This document shows positions 34,136-42,761 of a stretch of 64,000 nt of DNA, one piece after another. Each line of letters begins with the position of its first letter. Position 1 is the stretch's first letter. The notes under the pieces are model-generated. The model had not been told where the DNA came from, ran no database searches, and worked only from the letters and a program-made list of their open reading frames with translations. The position numbers and the translations under genes are program-made. Source of the stretch: Frigoribacterium sp. MEB024 (GTDB taxonomy: Bacteria > Actinomycetota > Actinomycetes > Actinomycetales > Microbacteriaceae); contig NZ_JXQZ01000002.1 of NCBI RefSeq assembly GCF_000878135.1, positions 55,361-119,360 on the forward strand. Reading direction: 5' to 3'.

Positions 34136-35584
34136 GTGACTCGCGCCCCCGTCGCCGGTCGACGCCGCCCCTCGGACCCCGGCCGCTCGCCCTGGCGCAC
34201 ACTCAGCGACGCGATCGACGACATCGGTCGCAAGTCGCCCGCGCGCTTCGCCATCCTGATCTTCACCGGTCTGATCGTCGTCTTCACCCTGCTGTTCTCG
34301 CTGCCCATCTCGTCGGCCGACCGGACGATCACCCCGTTGGCCGACTCCGTCTTCACGGCCGTCTCGGTCATCTGCGTGACCGGCCTCGCGACGGTGGACA
34401 TGGCCACCCACTGGTCCCTGTTCGGCCACGTCGTCATCTTCGTCGGCGTGCAGATCGGGGCGATCGGCGTGCTCACGTTGGCCTCGATCATGGGTCTCGT
34501 CGTCTCACGGAAAATCGGCCTGCGCGCTCGACTGATGGCGGCCGGCGACCAGAACCCGCTGCGGGTGCACGCCGGCCCCGTTCCCGAGGGTCAGGCGGTG
34601 CGGCTCGGCGAGATCGGTGGCCTGCTCACGACGGTGGCGCTCAGCTCGTTCGTGATCCAGCTGGTCATCGCGGTGCTGATGATCCCCCGCATGCTCATCG
34701 ACGGCATCCCCGTCGGCGACGCCGTGCTCGACAGCTTCTACTACTCGGCCATGGCCTTCACGAACACCGGGTTCACGCCGAACGCCGAGGGACTCGCCGC
34801 GTTCGAGAACGACTACTGGTTCCTGAGCCTGATCATGGTGGGGGTGTTCCTCGGCAGCATCGGGTTCCCGGTGATCTACGCCCTGGCCCGCAACCCACGC
34901 AACCCCCGGCGCTGGTCGGTCCACGTCAAGTTGACCCTGCTGACGACGGCGATCCTCATCGTGTTCGGCATGGTGCTCTACATCGTCCTCGAGTTCGACA
35001 ACCCGAAGACGTTCGGCGGCATCGAGGCCGGCCCGACGGTGTTCCAGTCGCTCTTCCTCAGCATGATGACGAGGTCGGGCGGCTTCTCGACGATCCAGAT
35101 CTCCGACCTGAACGGGTCGTCCCTGCTCGTCACCGACATGCTCATGTTCATCGGCGGCGGGTCGGCATCGACCGCCGGAGGCATCAAGGTGACGACGCTC
35201 GCGGTGCTCTTCCTGGCGGCCTTCGCCGAGGCGCGCGGTCAGCGGTCGATGGAAGCCTTCGGCCGCCGCATCCCGAGCGACGTCCTGCGCCTGGCCGTCA
35301 GCGTCGTCCTCTGGGGTGCGACGATCGTCGCCGTGTCGAGCATCCTGATCATGCACATCACGAAGGAGCCCCTCGACCACGTGCTGTTCGAGTCCATCTC
35401 GGCGTTCGCCACCTCGGGGCTCAGCACCGGTCTGACCGACCGCCTCCCGGACTCGGCCAAGTACATCCTGGCGGTCACGATGTGGATGGGCCGCGTTGGT
35501 ACAGTGACACTCTCCGTCGCCCTGGCCGCCAGCCAGCGACGCCAGCTGTTCACCCGAGCCGAGGAGCGACCGATCGTTGGTTGA
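34136..35584 (+). CDS. trkH: TrkH/KtrB family potassium uptake protein
   Basis: 482 residues with repeated membrane-pore-membrane units. Selectivity-filter-like segments are VICVTGLATVD, AMAFTNTGFTPNA, MMTRSGGFST and AFATSGLSTGLT. It is the K+-conducting subunit; TrkA gates it. TAGCAT (34123-34128) followed by 7 nt and GTG 34136 fits the leaderless pattern of the window; ATG 34127 is in frame but overlaps that hexamer. The end overlaps trkA by 8 bp. Confidence 0.9.
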   Translation: MTRAPVAGRRRPSDPGRSPWRTLSDAIDDIGRKSPARFAILIFTGLIVVFTLLFSLPISSADRTITPLADSVFTAVSVICVTGLATVDMATHWSLFGHVVIFVGVQIGAIGVLTLASIMGLVVSRKIGLRARLMAAGDQNPLRVHAGPVPEGQAVRLGEIGGLLTTVALSSFVIQLVIAVLMIPRMLIDGIPVGDAVLDSFYYSAMAFTNTGFTPNAEGLAAFENDYWFLSLIMVGVFLGSIGFPVIYALARNPRNPRRWSVHVKLTLLTTAILIVFGMVLYIVLEFDNPKTFGGIEAGPTVFQSLFLSMMTRSGGFSTIQISDLNGSSLLVTDMLMFIGGGSASTAGGIKVTTLAVLFLAAFAEARGQRSMEAFGRRIPSDVLRLAVSVVLWGATIVAVSSILIMHITKEPLDHVLFESISAFATSGLSTGLTDRLPDSAKYILAVTMWMGRVGTVTLSVALAASQRRQLFTRAEERPIVG

Positions 35585-36248
35585 CAAGATCAAGCACGAC
35601 GCCCCGGTGCTCGTCATCGGCCTCGGGCGGTTCGGCGCCGCGACCGCCGGACAACTCGAACGGCAAGACCGTGACGTGCTGGCCGTCGACACCGACGCCG
35701 GGCTCGTCCAGAAATGGGCCGACCGCGTGACGCACGCGGTGCAGGCCGACGCCCGCAGCATCGACGCACTCAAGCAGATCGGTGCGCAGGACTTCTCGAT
35801 CGCGGTCGTCGCCGTCGGCTCGTCGATCGAGGCCAGCGTGCTCATCACGGCCAACCTGGTCGACCTGAAGGTGCCGCAGATCTGGGCGAAGGCGATCAGC
35901 CAGTCGCACGGCAAGATCCTCGCCCGCATCGGTGCCAACCACGTCATCTACCCCGAGCGGGAGGCCGGCGAGCGCGTCGCACACCTCGTGTCGGGTCGCA
36001 TGCTCGACTACATCGAGTTCGACGACGCCTTCGCCATCGTCAAGATGTACCCGCCGAAGCCCGTCCGCGGTGCCTCGCTGGCCGCGTCGAACATCCGGAA
36101 GAAGTACGGCATCACGATCGTCGGCGTGAAGAGCCCGGGGGGTGCGTTCGTCGAGGCCACCCCCGAGACGGTCATCAGCAACCACGACCTGATCATCGTG
36201 TCGGGCGACAGCCGTGCGATCGAACGTTTCGCCGCCCTCGAGGGCTGA
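35577..36248 (+). CDS. trkA: TrkA/KtrA family potassium channel regulator
   Basis: 223 residues, single RCK unit: Rossmann VLVIGLGRFGAATAGQLERQ (nucleotide binding), then an RCK_C domain from about residue 140. It binds ATP/ADP or NAD(H) and controls TrkH opening. The start is TTG at 35577, inside the end of trkH, giving translational coupling. Confidence 0.9.
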   Translation: MVDKIKHDAPVLVIGLGRFGAATAGQLERQDRDVLAVDTDAGLVQKWADRVTHAVQADARSIDALKQIGAQDFSIAVVAVGSSIEASVLITANLVDLKVPQIWAKAISQSHGKILARIGANHVIYPEREAGERVAHLVSGRMLDYIEFDDAFAIVKMYPPKPVRGASLAASNIRKKYGITIVGVKSPGGAFVEATPETVISNHDLIIVSGDSRAIERFAALEG

Positions 36249-36254
36249 CCGCGG

Positions 36255-37106
36255 CTAGCGGCCTTCGGCGATCTCGCGGTTGCGGGCGAGGGCGGCCTGG
36301 GTGGCCCGCTCGAACAGCTCGAGCAGGCCACCGTCGGCGAGCTCGGCGACGGCGCGCTCGGTCGTGCCGCCGGGGCTGGTGACCCGACGACGCAACTCGG
36401 CCGGCGCGGCGTCGGCCGGCAGGACGTCACTCGTCGCGAGGAGCTCGCTCGCGCCGCGGAACGTGCCCTGGACCATGGTGGCGGCCTGCGCACGCGTGAA
36501 GCCCAAGGCGACCGCCGCCTCCTGCAGTTGCTCGATCAGGTAGAAGACGTAGGCGGGGCCCGAACCCGAGATCGTGCTGAGCGCGTCGATCTGCGACTCG
36601 GGGACGACGACGACGTCACCGACCACCGCGAAGAGCGACCGGGCCAGGTCGAGGTCGGCGTCGGTCGAGCGCGAGCCCGCGCTGAGCCCGGTCACGCCGA
36701 GACCGACGTGCGACGGCGTGTTGGGCATGGAGCGCAGCACCGAGACCGACTCGGGGAGGGCGGCCTCCATCGTGGCGGTCGTGACTCCCGCGGCGAGGCT
36801 CACCACGAGGGCACCCGCGTCGAGCACCGGACCGATCTCGTGCAGGAGGTCGACCACCATGTGCGGCTTCACGCCGATCAGGACCAGCCGCGCACCGACG
36901 ACCGCCGAGGAGTTGGCGCTCGGGTCGGTCTCGGTCGCGAGCGAGGTGACGGCGCCGTGCCGCAGCGCCCGGGCCTTGACCTCGGTGCGGTTCGTGACCC
37001 GCACGCCCCCGTCGACGGACACCTGGGGGCGCAGCAGGCCCTGCAGGATCGCGCCGCCCATCGAGCCGGCTCCGAGAATCGCTGTGGTGGGGAGGGTGGT
37101 GACCAT
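36255..37106 (-). CDS. proC: Pyrroline-5-carboxylate reductase
   Basis: 283 residues. N-terminal TTAILGAGSMGGAILQGLL binds NAD(P)H, and SGSGPAYVFYLIEQLQEAAV and VTSPGGTTERAV are ProC signatures. It makes proline from pyrroline-5-carboxylate. TAGGAT lies 6 nt upstream of the ATG (37113-37118). Convergent with trkA with a very short gap. Confidence 0.95.
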   Translation of the reverse strand: MVTTLPTTAILGAGSMGGAILQGLLRPQVSVDGGVRVTNRTEVKARALRHGAVTSLATETDPSANSSAVVGARLVLIGVKPHMVVDLLHEIGPVLDAGALVVSLAAGVTTATMEAALPESVSVLRSMPNTPSHVGLGVTGLSAGSRSTDADLDLARSLFAVVGDVVVVPESQIDALSTISGSGPAYVFYLIEQLQEAAVALGFTRAQAATMVQGTFRGASELLATSDVLPADAAPAELRRRVTSPGGTTERAVAELADGGLLELFERATQAALARNREIAEGR

Positions 37107-37153
37107 CCGGCCATCCTAGGATCGACCAGGACCACACGAGGGGATCGGAACCG

Positions 37154-38116
37154 ATGAGCAGTCACGGCGGCAACAAGGCGATCATCGCCGCACTCAGCGC
37201 GAACCTGGGCATCGCGGTGACGAAGTTCATCGCCTGGGCCTTCTCGGGATCGTCGTCGATGCTCGCCGAGGGCGTCCACTCGCTGGCCGACTCGGGCAAC
37301 CAGGTGTTGCTGCTGCTGGGCGGCCGCAAGTCCAAGAAGGCGGCCGACGCCGAGCACCCGTTCGGCTACGGACGGGAGCGTTACGTCTACGCCTTCGTCG
37401 TGTCGATCATCCTGTTCAGCGTCGGCGGGGTCTTCTCGCTCTACGAGGGCATCGAGAAGCTGCGCGAGCCGCACCCGCTCGAGGTGCCCTGGCTGCCGGT
37501 GCTCGTGCTCGCCATCTCGCTCGCCCTCGAGGGCTTCTCGCTGCGCACGGCGATCCGCGAGTCCCGACCGAGCAAGGGGCAGCAGAGCTGGGTGTCGTTC
37601 GTGCGCCGTGCCAAGGCCCCCGAACTGCCGGTCGTGCTGCTCGAGGACGCCGCCGCCCTGCTGGGCCTCTCGTTCGCCATGGTCGGCGTCGTGCTGACCT
37701 GGATCACCGGTGACGGCGTGTTCGACGCGATCGGCACCCTCGCCATCGGCGTGCTGCTCGTCGCCGTCGCGATCATCCTCGGCATCGAGACGAAGAGCCT
37801 GCTCGTCGGCGAGGGCGCCTCGGCCGACGACGTCGCGAAGATCCGCGCAGCCGTCACCGGCGGCCCCGAGGTCGAGTCGATCATCCACATGAAGACGCTC
37901 TACCTCGGCCCCGACGAGCTGCTCGTCGGCGTCAAGGTCGCGATGCCGGGCCGCACCGTGCTGGCCGACGTCGCCAGCGCCATCAACGCCGTCGAGTCGC
38001 GCATACGCGAAGCCGTGCCGATCGCCCGCGTCATCTACGTCGAACCCGACGTCTGGGTGAAGCCGGGCCAGGTCGACCCGCCGACCGACGCGATCGTCAT
38101 CCGCGCCGCCGACTGA
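37154..38116 (+). CDS. Cation diffusion facilitator family transporter
   Basis: 320 residues, six helices. SSMLAEGVHSLADSGNQVLL and the later LLEDAAALLG carry the Asp/His metal-site pattern of CDF proteins (HSLAD in helix II; the helix V partner is ED rather than HxxxD). HPFGYGRERYVY follows helix II. It exports divalent metals by proton exchange; zinc is the usual but unproven substrate. Divergent from proC. Confidence 0.88.
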   Translation: MSSHGGNKAIIAALSANLGIAVTKFIAWAFSGSSSMLAEGVHSLADSGNQVLLLLGGRKSKKAADAEHPFGYGRERYVYAFVVSIILFSVGGVFSLYEGIEKLREPHPLEVPWLPVLVLAISLALEGFSLRTAIRESRPSKGQQSWVSFVRRAKAPELPVVLLEDAAALLGLSFAMVGVVLTWITGDGVFDAIGTLAIGVLLVAVAIILGIETKSLLVGEGASADDVAKIRAAVTGGPEVESIIHMKTLYLGPDELLVGVKVAMPGRTVLADVASAINAVESRIREAVPIARVIYVEPDVWVKPGQVDPPTDAIVIRAAD

Positions 38117-38155
38117 CCCCGAGGAGGCGCGGGTCGGCCACCGGCGGTGGTCGGT

Positions 38156-38620
38156 TCAGCGTCGCTCGGCGAAGAACGCGTCGAGCTGCGCCCGGCACTC
38201 CGCCTCGCGCACGCCGGCGTAGACCTCGGCGCGGTGCGGGAGCCTGCGGTCGCGGACGATGTCGTAGACGCTGCCCGCGCCTCCTGCCTTGTCGTCCCAG
38301 GCGCCGTAGACGAGCCGCGGCACGCGCGCGGCGAGCAGGGCCCCGGCGCACATGGGGCACGGTTCGAGGGTGACCACGAGGGTCGTACCCGTGAGGTGCC
38401 AGTCACCCGTGTGCTCTGCGGCGGCCCGGAGGGCGATCACCTCGGCGTGGGCCGTCGGGTCCTGGCGCAGTTCGCGTTCGTTCCGGCCCGTCGCGATCAC
38501 CACACCGTCGGCGTCGACCACGACGGCACCCACCGGCACGTCGGCCGAGACGCGGCAGGCGTCGGCCTCGGCGAGGGCGAGGGACATCCAGTCGTCGAAC
38601 TCGGGCGGGACGGCGATCAC
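38156..38620 (-). CDS. tadA: tRNA-specific adenosine deaminase
   Basis: 154 residues with zinc-site motifs HAEVIALR and PCPMCAGAL, which fit TadA; it converts A34 of tRNA-Arg(ACG) to inosine. The start is GTG 38620 with AGAGG about 5 nt upstream. A motif copy (38277-38286, minus-strand AGGAGGCGCG) encodes [10 protein letters not shown] in a loop where TadA proteins normally have a similar 'KAGA.GS' stretch, so this copy may be coincidental. Confidence 0.92.
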   Translation of the reverse strand: MIAVPPEFDDWMSLALAEADACRVSADVPVGAVVVDADGVVIATGRNERELRQDPTAHAEVIALRAAAEHTGDWHLTGTTLVVTLEPCPMCAGALLAARVPRLVYGAWDDKAGGAGSVYDIVRDRRLPHRAEVYAGVREAECRAQLDAFFAERR

Positions 38621-38667
38621 GGGGCCTCTGCGGGGTCGGGACGGCTCGCGGAACCGGCCGACTCCGC

Positions 38668-38673
38668 TACCGT
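38668..38673 (+). promoter_or_regulatory. Leaderless-type -10 element of upp
   Basis: TACCGT followed by 7 nt and ATG 38681. Confidence 0.45.
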
Positions 38674-38680
38674 TGAGCCT

Positions 38681-39313
38681 ATGCGAGTGCACGTAGCGGA
38701 CCACCCCCTGATTACCCACAAGCTGACCGTGCTCCGCGACAAGAGCACGCCCTCCCCCACCTTCCGGGCGCTGACCGAAGAGCTCGTCACGCTGCTGGCC
38801 TACGAGGCCACGCGCGACGTGCGCACGAGCCCCGTCGACATCGAGACCCCGGTCGGCCCGACCACGGGCCTCGAGATCAGCCAGCCGCGACCGCTCGTCG
38901 TGCCGATCCTGCGCGCCGGCCTCGGCATGCTCGAGGGCATGACCAAGCTCGTCCCCACGGCCGAGGTGGGCTTCCTCGGCATGGTGCGCGACGAAGAGAC
39001 CCTGCAGCCCACGACCTACGCCGAGCGTCTGCCCGACGACCTGTCGAACCGTCAGTGCTTCGTGCTCGACCCGATGCTCGCCACCGGCGGTTCGCTCATC
39101 GCGGCGATCGACTACCTGCTCGACCGCGGCGCCGTCGACGTCACGGCGGTCTGCATCCTGGCCGCGCCCGAGGGCCTCGCCGCCGTCGAGAAGGCGATGG
39201 AGGGCCGCGACGTCCACGTCGTGCTGGGCGCCGTCGACGAGAAGCTCAACGAGCAGGGCTACATCGTGCCGGGCCTCGGCGACGCGGGCGACCGCCTCTA
39301 CGGGCTCGCCTGA
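38681..39313 (+). CDS. upp: Uracil phosphoribosyltransferase
   Basis: 210 residues, full length. PRPP-binding [20 protein letters not shown], conserved [14 protein letters not shown] and the C-terminal [16 protein letters not shown] are Upp signatures. It salvages uracil to UMP. Leaderless promoter upstream; divergent from tadA, as in many actinobacteria. Confidence 0.95.
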   Translation: MRVHVADHPLITHKLTVLRDKSTPSPTFRALTEELVTLLAYEATRDVRTSPVDIETPVGPTTGLEISQPRPLVVPILRAGLGMLEGMTKLVPTAEVGFLGMVRDEETLQPTTYAERLPDDLSNRQCFVLDPMLATGGSLIAAIDYLLDRGAVDVTAVCILAAPEGLAAVEKAMEGRDVHVVLGAVDEKLNEQGYIVPGLGDAGDRLYGLA

Positions 39314-39337
39314 CCCCCGTCGCCCCAACGCCCCGGG

Positions 39338-39366
39338 CCGCGCCTCCTCGACCGCAGGAGGCGCGG
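39338..39366 (+). terminator. Terminator built from an inverted motif pair
   Basis: CCGCGCCTCCT (39338-39348) pairs with AGGAGGCGCGG (39356-39366), a perfect 11-bp stem with 7-nt loop, 24 nt after upp. Both arms are the interspersed motif. Confidence 0.75.
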
Positions 39367-39411
39367 TTCGGCGTTTCCGGACCACCCACGCCGCCGGAAC
39401 GCGAACGTCGC

Positions 39412-39441
39412 TTGACATCGGGACGCAGGGTGTAACAAGAT
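39412..39441 (+). promoter_or_regulatory. Sigma70-like promoter of the Met/Cys-rich peptide
   Basis: TTGACA (39412-39417), 18-nt spacer, CAAGAT (39436-39441). The ATG at 39449 follows 7 nt later, so the message is probably leaderless. Confidence 0.55.
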
Positions 39442-39448
39442 CGACCCC

Positions 39449-39547
39449 ATGACTAACAGCGTGCTCGCCCCGACCTCTCGTGAGGCCCTCGGGAGCACCG
39501 GCATGATGATGCCGATGCACGCTGTCATGTGTCGAATGTGTGCCTGA
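39449..39547 (+). CDS. 32-residue Met/Cys-rich peptide, possible leader peptide
   Basis: ATG 39449 to TGA 39545-39547 encodes MTNSVLAPTSREALGSTG followed by MMMPMHAVMCRMCA. Seven of the last 14 residues are Met or Cys. It has a good promoter (TTGACA-18-CAAGAT) and a leaderless start. The peptide ends 264 nt before an orphan winged-helix regulator gene. A 6-bp hairpin CGGTGC-ATC-GCACCG lies at 39672-39686 in between. The composition suggests a sensor or leader peptide (Met/Cys supply, thiol oxidation or metal), but I do not recognise a described family and no attenuator is obvious. Confidence 0.55.
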   Translation: MTNSVLAPTSREALGSTGMMMPMHAVMCRMCA

Positions 39548-39811
39548 TCCGGTCACACACCTCGCCGAGTCGAAGCTGCTGACACCGCCAGCTGAGCTCG
39601 TGGCCCCACCCGGTCACTGAGCCACCGACTCCAGGATGCTCCGCGTCGCCACCCTCGACGCGCATCCCGAACGGTGCATCGCACCGACTGCTCGTGACGT
39701 ACGGCACCATCGCCGGCGGGATCGAGCACCGACACACATCGAGCAGTCCCTCCGTCCCCGGCGACCCGTCGGCCGAGGGACCGCCGCCGTCACGCAAGGA
39801 CCCCGCCTGTC

Positions 39812-40579
39812 ATGTCCCTCATCCTCGACCGCCCCGTCACCGCCACCCGCACCGTCTCGCCCGCCCGCTCCGCCGCCCCCACGTCCCTCCGCGAGATCGC
39901 GCCCTCCCGCTCGGCCGCCCCGACCGCCGCGCCCGTCGCCACGGCTCCCGCGGCACCCCGGCCCCGCGCCGTACCCGAAGGCACCGAGGCCCGCGGCTTC
40001 GTCCTCTACGTCGGACTCGACGAACTGAAGGCCGCCGCCGACGGCACCTCGCTCGGCGACGTCGTCTCTCAGATCAAAGAACTCGTCGGTCGGATCGCCC
40101 CGTCGGCCGAGACGCACGCCGCCGTGGCACTGGCTCCCGAGGGCGCCGGCGGCCGCGACGTCGACGTGGTCCGTCTGGCCCTGCAGGACCCGGCCGCCCT
40201 GGCGAAGCGCCGGCAGGTCGCCGAGGACGACGAGCCCGGCGCCCGTGGTGGCGTCGTCGTCGACATCTCGCGCAAGCGCCTGCTGCTGGACGGCGACGTG
40301 GCCCCGCTGACGTACAAGGAGTTCGAGCTGCTGCAGTACCTCGTCCTGCGCGAGGGCCGCACCATCGAACGAACCGAACTGATCTCGAGCCTGTGGGCCG
40401 ACGGCGACGACGAGGTGCCGAACGAACGCACCATCGACGTGCACGTCCGTCGACTGCGGTCGAAGCTCGGCGCCTTCGAGGACATCGTCCGCACCGTCCG
40501 CGGTGTCGGCTACCGCTTCGACCGCCACGCGGACGTCTCGATCCGCCACGCGTCGACGCCGTCGCCCGACGTGTTCTGA
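39812..40579 (+). CDS. Orphan OmpR/PhoB-type winged-helix DNA-binding protein without receiver domain
   Basis: 255 residues. The first ~65 are a low-complexity Ala/Pro/Arg tail. Residues ~66-140 (ARGFVLYVGLDELKAAADGT and on) are an unassigned domain. The C-terminal ~100 residues are a clear OmpR-type winged helix: PLTYKEFELLQYLVLREGR, TIDVHVRRLRSKLG and RTVRGVGYRFD. There is no phospho-acceptor receiver domain and no histidine kinase nearby, so its input is unknown. Preceded by the Met/Cys-rich peptide. Similar architectures seem common in Microbacteriaceae. Confidence 0.85.
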   Translation: MSLILDRPVTATRTVSPARSAAPTSLREIAPSRSAAPTAAPVATAPAAPRPRAVPEGTEARGFVLYVGLDELKAAADGTSLGDVVSQIKELVGRIAPSAETHAAVALAPEGAGGRDVDVVRLALQDPAALAKRRQVAEDDEPGARGGVVVDISRKRLLLDGDVAPLTYKEFELLQYLVLREGRTIERTELISSLWADGDDEVPNERTIDVHVRRLRSKLGAFEDIVRTVRGVGYRFDRHADVSIRHASTPSPDVF

Positions 40580-40651
40580 GCCCTGCTCGCATCACACGGC
40601 GGCCGCGGTGCCGGCTCGGTCCGAGTTCCCAGGAACTGCTCGGGTTCACCC

Positions 40652-40680
40652 CTGGACCACCGTTACCGATCCGTTATAGA
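40652..40680 (+). promoter_or_regulatory. Sigma70-like promoter in the 40580-40912 intergenic region
   Basis: CTGGAC (40652-40657), 17-nt spacer, TATAGA (40675-40680), overlapping TAGATT. It points to a transcript starting near 40687 that would run into the 15-bp terminator at 40755-40788. Confidence 0.45.
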
Positions 40681-40686
40681 TTGTGT

Positions 40687-40790
40687 CTCGCCGACGTCGT
40701 TTGCTGTGGCGACCGAGGCGGAATGTGATTGCAGGACACTCCTGGTGCAAGGGAAGAGGGCCGGTCGCCATCGGGCGACCGGCCCTCTGT
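40687..40790 (+). ncRNA. Candidate small RNA of about 100 nt
   Basis: The 333-nt gap between the winged-helix gene and the MarR gene holds a recognisable promoter, about 70 nt with no credible ORF, and a perfect 15-bp GC-rich terminator. This promoter-short transcript-terminator layout is that of an intergenic sRNA. I match it to no known RNA family. It could instead be a read-through leader for the MarR gene or a 3' region of the upstream gene. Confidence 0.35.
40755..40788 (+). terminator. Strong intrinsic terminator
   Basis: AGAGGGCCGGTCGCC (40755-40769) pairs with GGCGACCGGCCCTCT (40774-40788) over a 4-nt loop. Confidence 0.85.
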
Positions 40791-40912
40791 CGTGTGCCCC
40801 GACGACCTGTCGTGTGCCCCGACCCTGCGGTGCGCGCGTCTCGCGCCCACCCGTGTCGGCCCGAGGACGGTGGCCTTTCGTAGACTCGTCCTCGACGAAC
40901 GTGAGGTACGAC

Positions 40913-41365
40913 ATGAGCGAGACATCGATGGCCGTGGGGGCCTGGGAAGCCCTGTTCCGGGCCCAGGTCAGCGTCATGCGTGAACTGACCGAGTGCTTTC
41001 CGACCAGCGAGATCTCGTTCAACGAGTACGACGTGCTGTTCAACCTGTCGAACCAGCCCGATCGTCGGGCTCGCATCCGCGACCTCACCCGCCACCTGTT
41101 GCTCACGCAGCCGAGCATCAGCCGCCTCGTCGACCGACTCGCCTCGAAGGGCATCGTCGAGAAGACCTCCGACCCCGGCGACGGACGAGGCATCATCGTG
41201 ACCATGACGGACGAGGGCTACGACCTGTACCGACGCACGGCGATCAGCCACGCCGAGGCGATCCGCCGGCGGGTGGGCGGGGCGCTCGACGACGACGAAC
41301 TGGCCTCCCTGGCCGAGCTGTGCACCAAGCTGCGCCTCGGCTCGCCGGTCGGGGCCGACGCATGA
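40913..41365 (+). CDS. MarR-family transcriptional regulator
   Basis: 150 residues: ISFNEYDVLFNLSNQP, then RDLTRHLLLTQPSISRLVDRL (recognition helix) and EKTSDPGDGRGIIVTMTDEG (wing). It heads an operon with a photolyase and a serine hydrolase; the stop overlaps the photolyase start (ATGA). TAGACT at 40881-40886 gives a short leader, and GAGG sits 6 nt before the ATG. Ligand unknown. Confidence 0.88.
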   Translation: MSETSMAVGAWEALFRAQVSVMRELTECFPTSEISFNEYDVLFNLSNQPDRRARIRDLTRHLLLTQPSISRLVDRLASKGIVEKTSDPGDGRGIIVTMTDEGYDLYRRTAISHAEAIRRRVGGALDDDELASLAELCTKLRLGSPVGADA

Positions 41366-42735
41366 CGTCGCCCTCGATCGTCTGGCTGCGCGACGACCTG
41401 CGCCTCGCCGACAACCCGGCCCTGGTGGCCGCCGTCGAGAAGGGCGAACCGGTCGTCGTCCTCTTCCTGCTCGACGACGAGACCGACGGCATCCGCCCCC
41501 TCGGCGGCGCCTCGCGCTGGTGGCTGCACCACAGCCTCGCCGCTCTCGCCGAGTCGCTCCGGGCCATCGGCGGCCGACTGACCCTGCGCCGGGGCCCCCA
41601 GGCCCGCGAACTGCCCCGCCTCGTCGACGAGACAGGCGCCGGTGCCGTCTTCTGGAACCGCCGGTACGGCCTCGCCGCCCGCGACGCGGACGCCGACCTC
41701 AAGTCGTCGCTTCGCGAGCGTGGGCTCGACGTGCGCAGCTTCCAGGCGAACCTCCTGTTCGAACCGTGGACGATCCAGACCGGGCAGGGCCAACCGTTCA
41801 AGGTCTTCACACCGTTCTGGCGCGCATGCCTCGACCGGCCCGAGCCGCGCCACCCCGAGGCGGCCCCCGACGAACTGCACGGGCCCCGTACGGCGCCCGA
41901 CAGCGACGACCTCGACTCGTGGTCCCTCCTGCCCACGGCACCCGACTGGGCCGGGGGACTCCGCGACTCGTGGACCCCGGGCGAAGCCTCCGCCCTCGAC
42001 ACGCTCGAACGCTTCGCCACGGGACACCTGGCCGACTACGGTCTCCGTGACGAACCTGCTCAAGAGGCGACGAGTCACCTCTCGCCCCACCTCCGGTTCG
42101 GCGAGGTCAGCCCGTTCCAGGTCTGGCACCGCATGCGGGGCGACCTCACGCCCGACGCCCGCGAGCAGGCCTCGGGCTTCCTGCGCGAACTCGTCTGGCG
42201 CGAGTTCAACCACACGGTCCTCTTCGCGAACCCGCACCTGGCCACGAAGAACTACCGGCCCGAGTTCGACGAGTTCCCGTGGCACGACCTCGAGCCGGGC
42301 GAACTCGAGGCGTGGCAGCAGGGCACGACCGGCATCCCGCTGGTCGACGCCGGCATGCGCGAACTGTGGACCACCGGCTACATGCACAACCGGGTGCGCA
42401 TGGTCACGGCGAGCTTCCTCGTCAAGAATCTGCTGGCCGACTGGCGGGTCGGCGAGCAGTGGTTCTGGGACACCCTGGTCGACGCGGACGAGGCGAACAA
42501 CCCCGCCAACTGGCAGTGGACGGCCGGCTCGGGCGCCGACGCGGCCCCCTACTTCCGGGTGTTCAACCCCGTGCTGCAGGCCGACAAGTTCGACAAGCAC
42601 CGCGACTACGTGCGCCGCTGGGTTCCCGAGGTCGACGACGACTCGTACCCCGAGCCCATGGTCGACCTCAAGGCCTCGCGCCGGGCCGCGCTCGACGCCT
42701 ACGAGGCGATGCGCCGCACCACCCGTACCGAATGA
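41362..42735 (+). CDS. phr: Deoxyribodipyrimidine photolyase
   Basis: 457 residues. N-terminal antenna domain (IVWLRDDLRLADNPAL), and the FAD-binding C-terminal domain with FLRELVWREFNHTVLF, TTGIPLVDAGMRELWTTGYM (the class I CPD photolyase signature) and NRVRMVTASFLVKNLL. It repairs UV-induced cyclobutane dimers using blue light. Overlaps the MarR gene by 4 bp and, if the next gene starts at ATG 42732, that gene too. Confidence 0.94.
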   Translation: MTSPSIVWLRDDLRLADNPALVAAVEKGEPVVVLFLLDDETDGIRPLGGASRWWLHHSLAALAESLRAIGGRLTLRRGPQARELPRLVDETGAGAVFWNRRYGLAARDADADLKSSLRERGLDVRSFQANLLFEPWTIQTGQGQPFKVFTPFWRACLDRPEPRHPEAAPDELHGPRTAPDSDDLDSWSLLPTAPDWAGGLRDSWTPGEASALDTLERFATGHLADYGLRDEPAQEATSHLSPHLRFGEVSPFQVWHRMRGDLTPDAREQASGFLRELVWREFNHTVLFANPHLATKNYRPEFDEFPWHDLEPGELEAWQQGTTGIPLVDAGMRELWTTGYMHNRVRMVTASFLVKNLLADWRVGEQWFWDTLVDADEANNPANWQWTAGSGADAAPYFRVFNPVLQADKFDKHRDYVRRWVPEVDDDSYPEPMVDLKASRRAALDAYEAMRRTTRTE

Positions 42736-42761
42736 CCCCGCCCCCCGAGAGGACCACCTCC

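Noticed and set aside
39694..40728. 344-codon open frame overlapping the winged-helix gene
   Set aside because: Out-of-frame, Arg/Pro-rich product without domains; the alternative frame encodes the OmpR-type domain.
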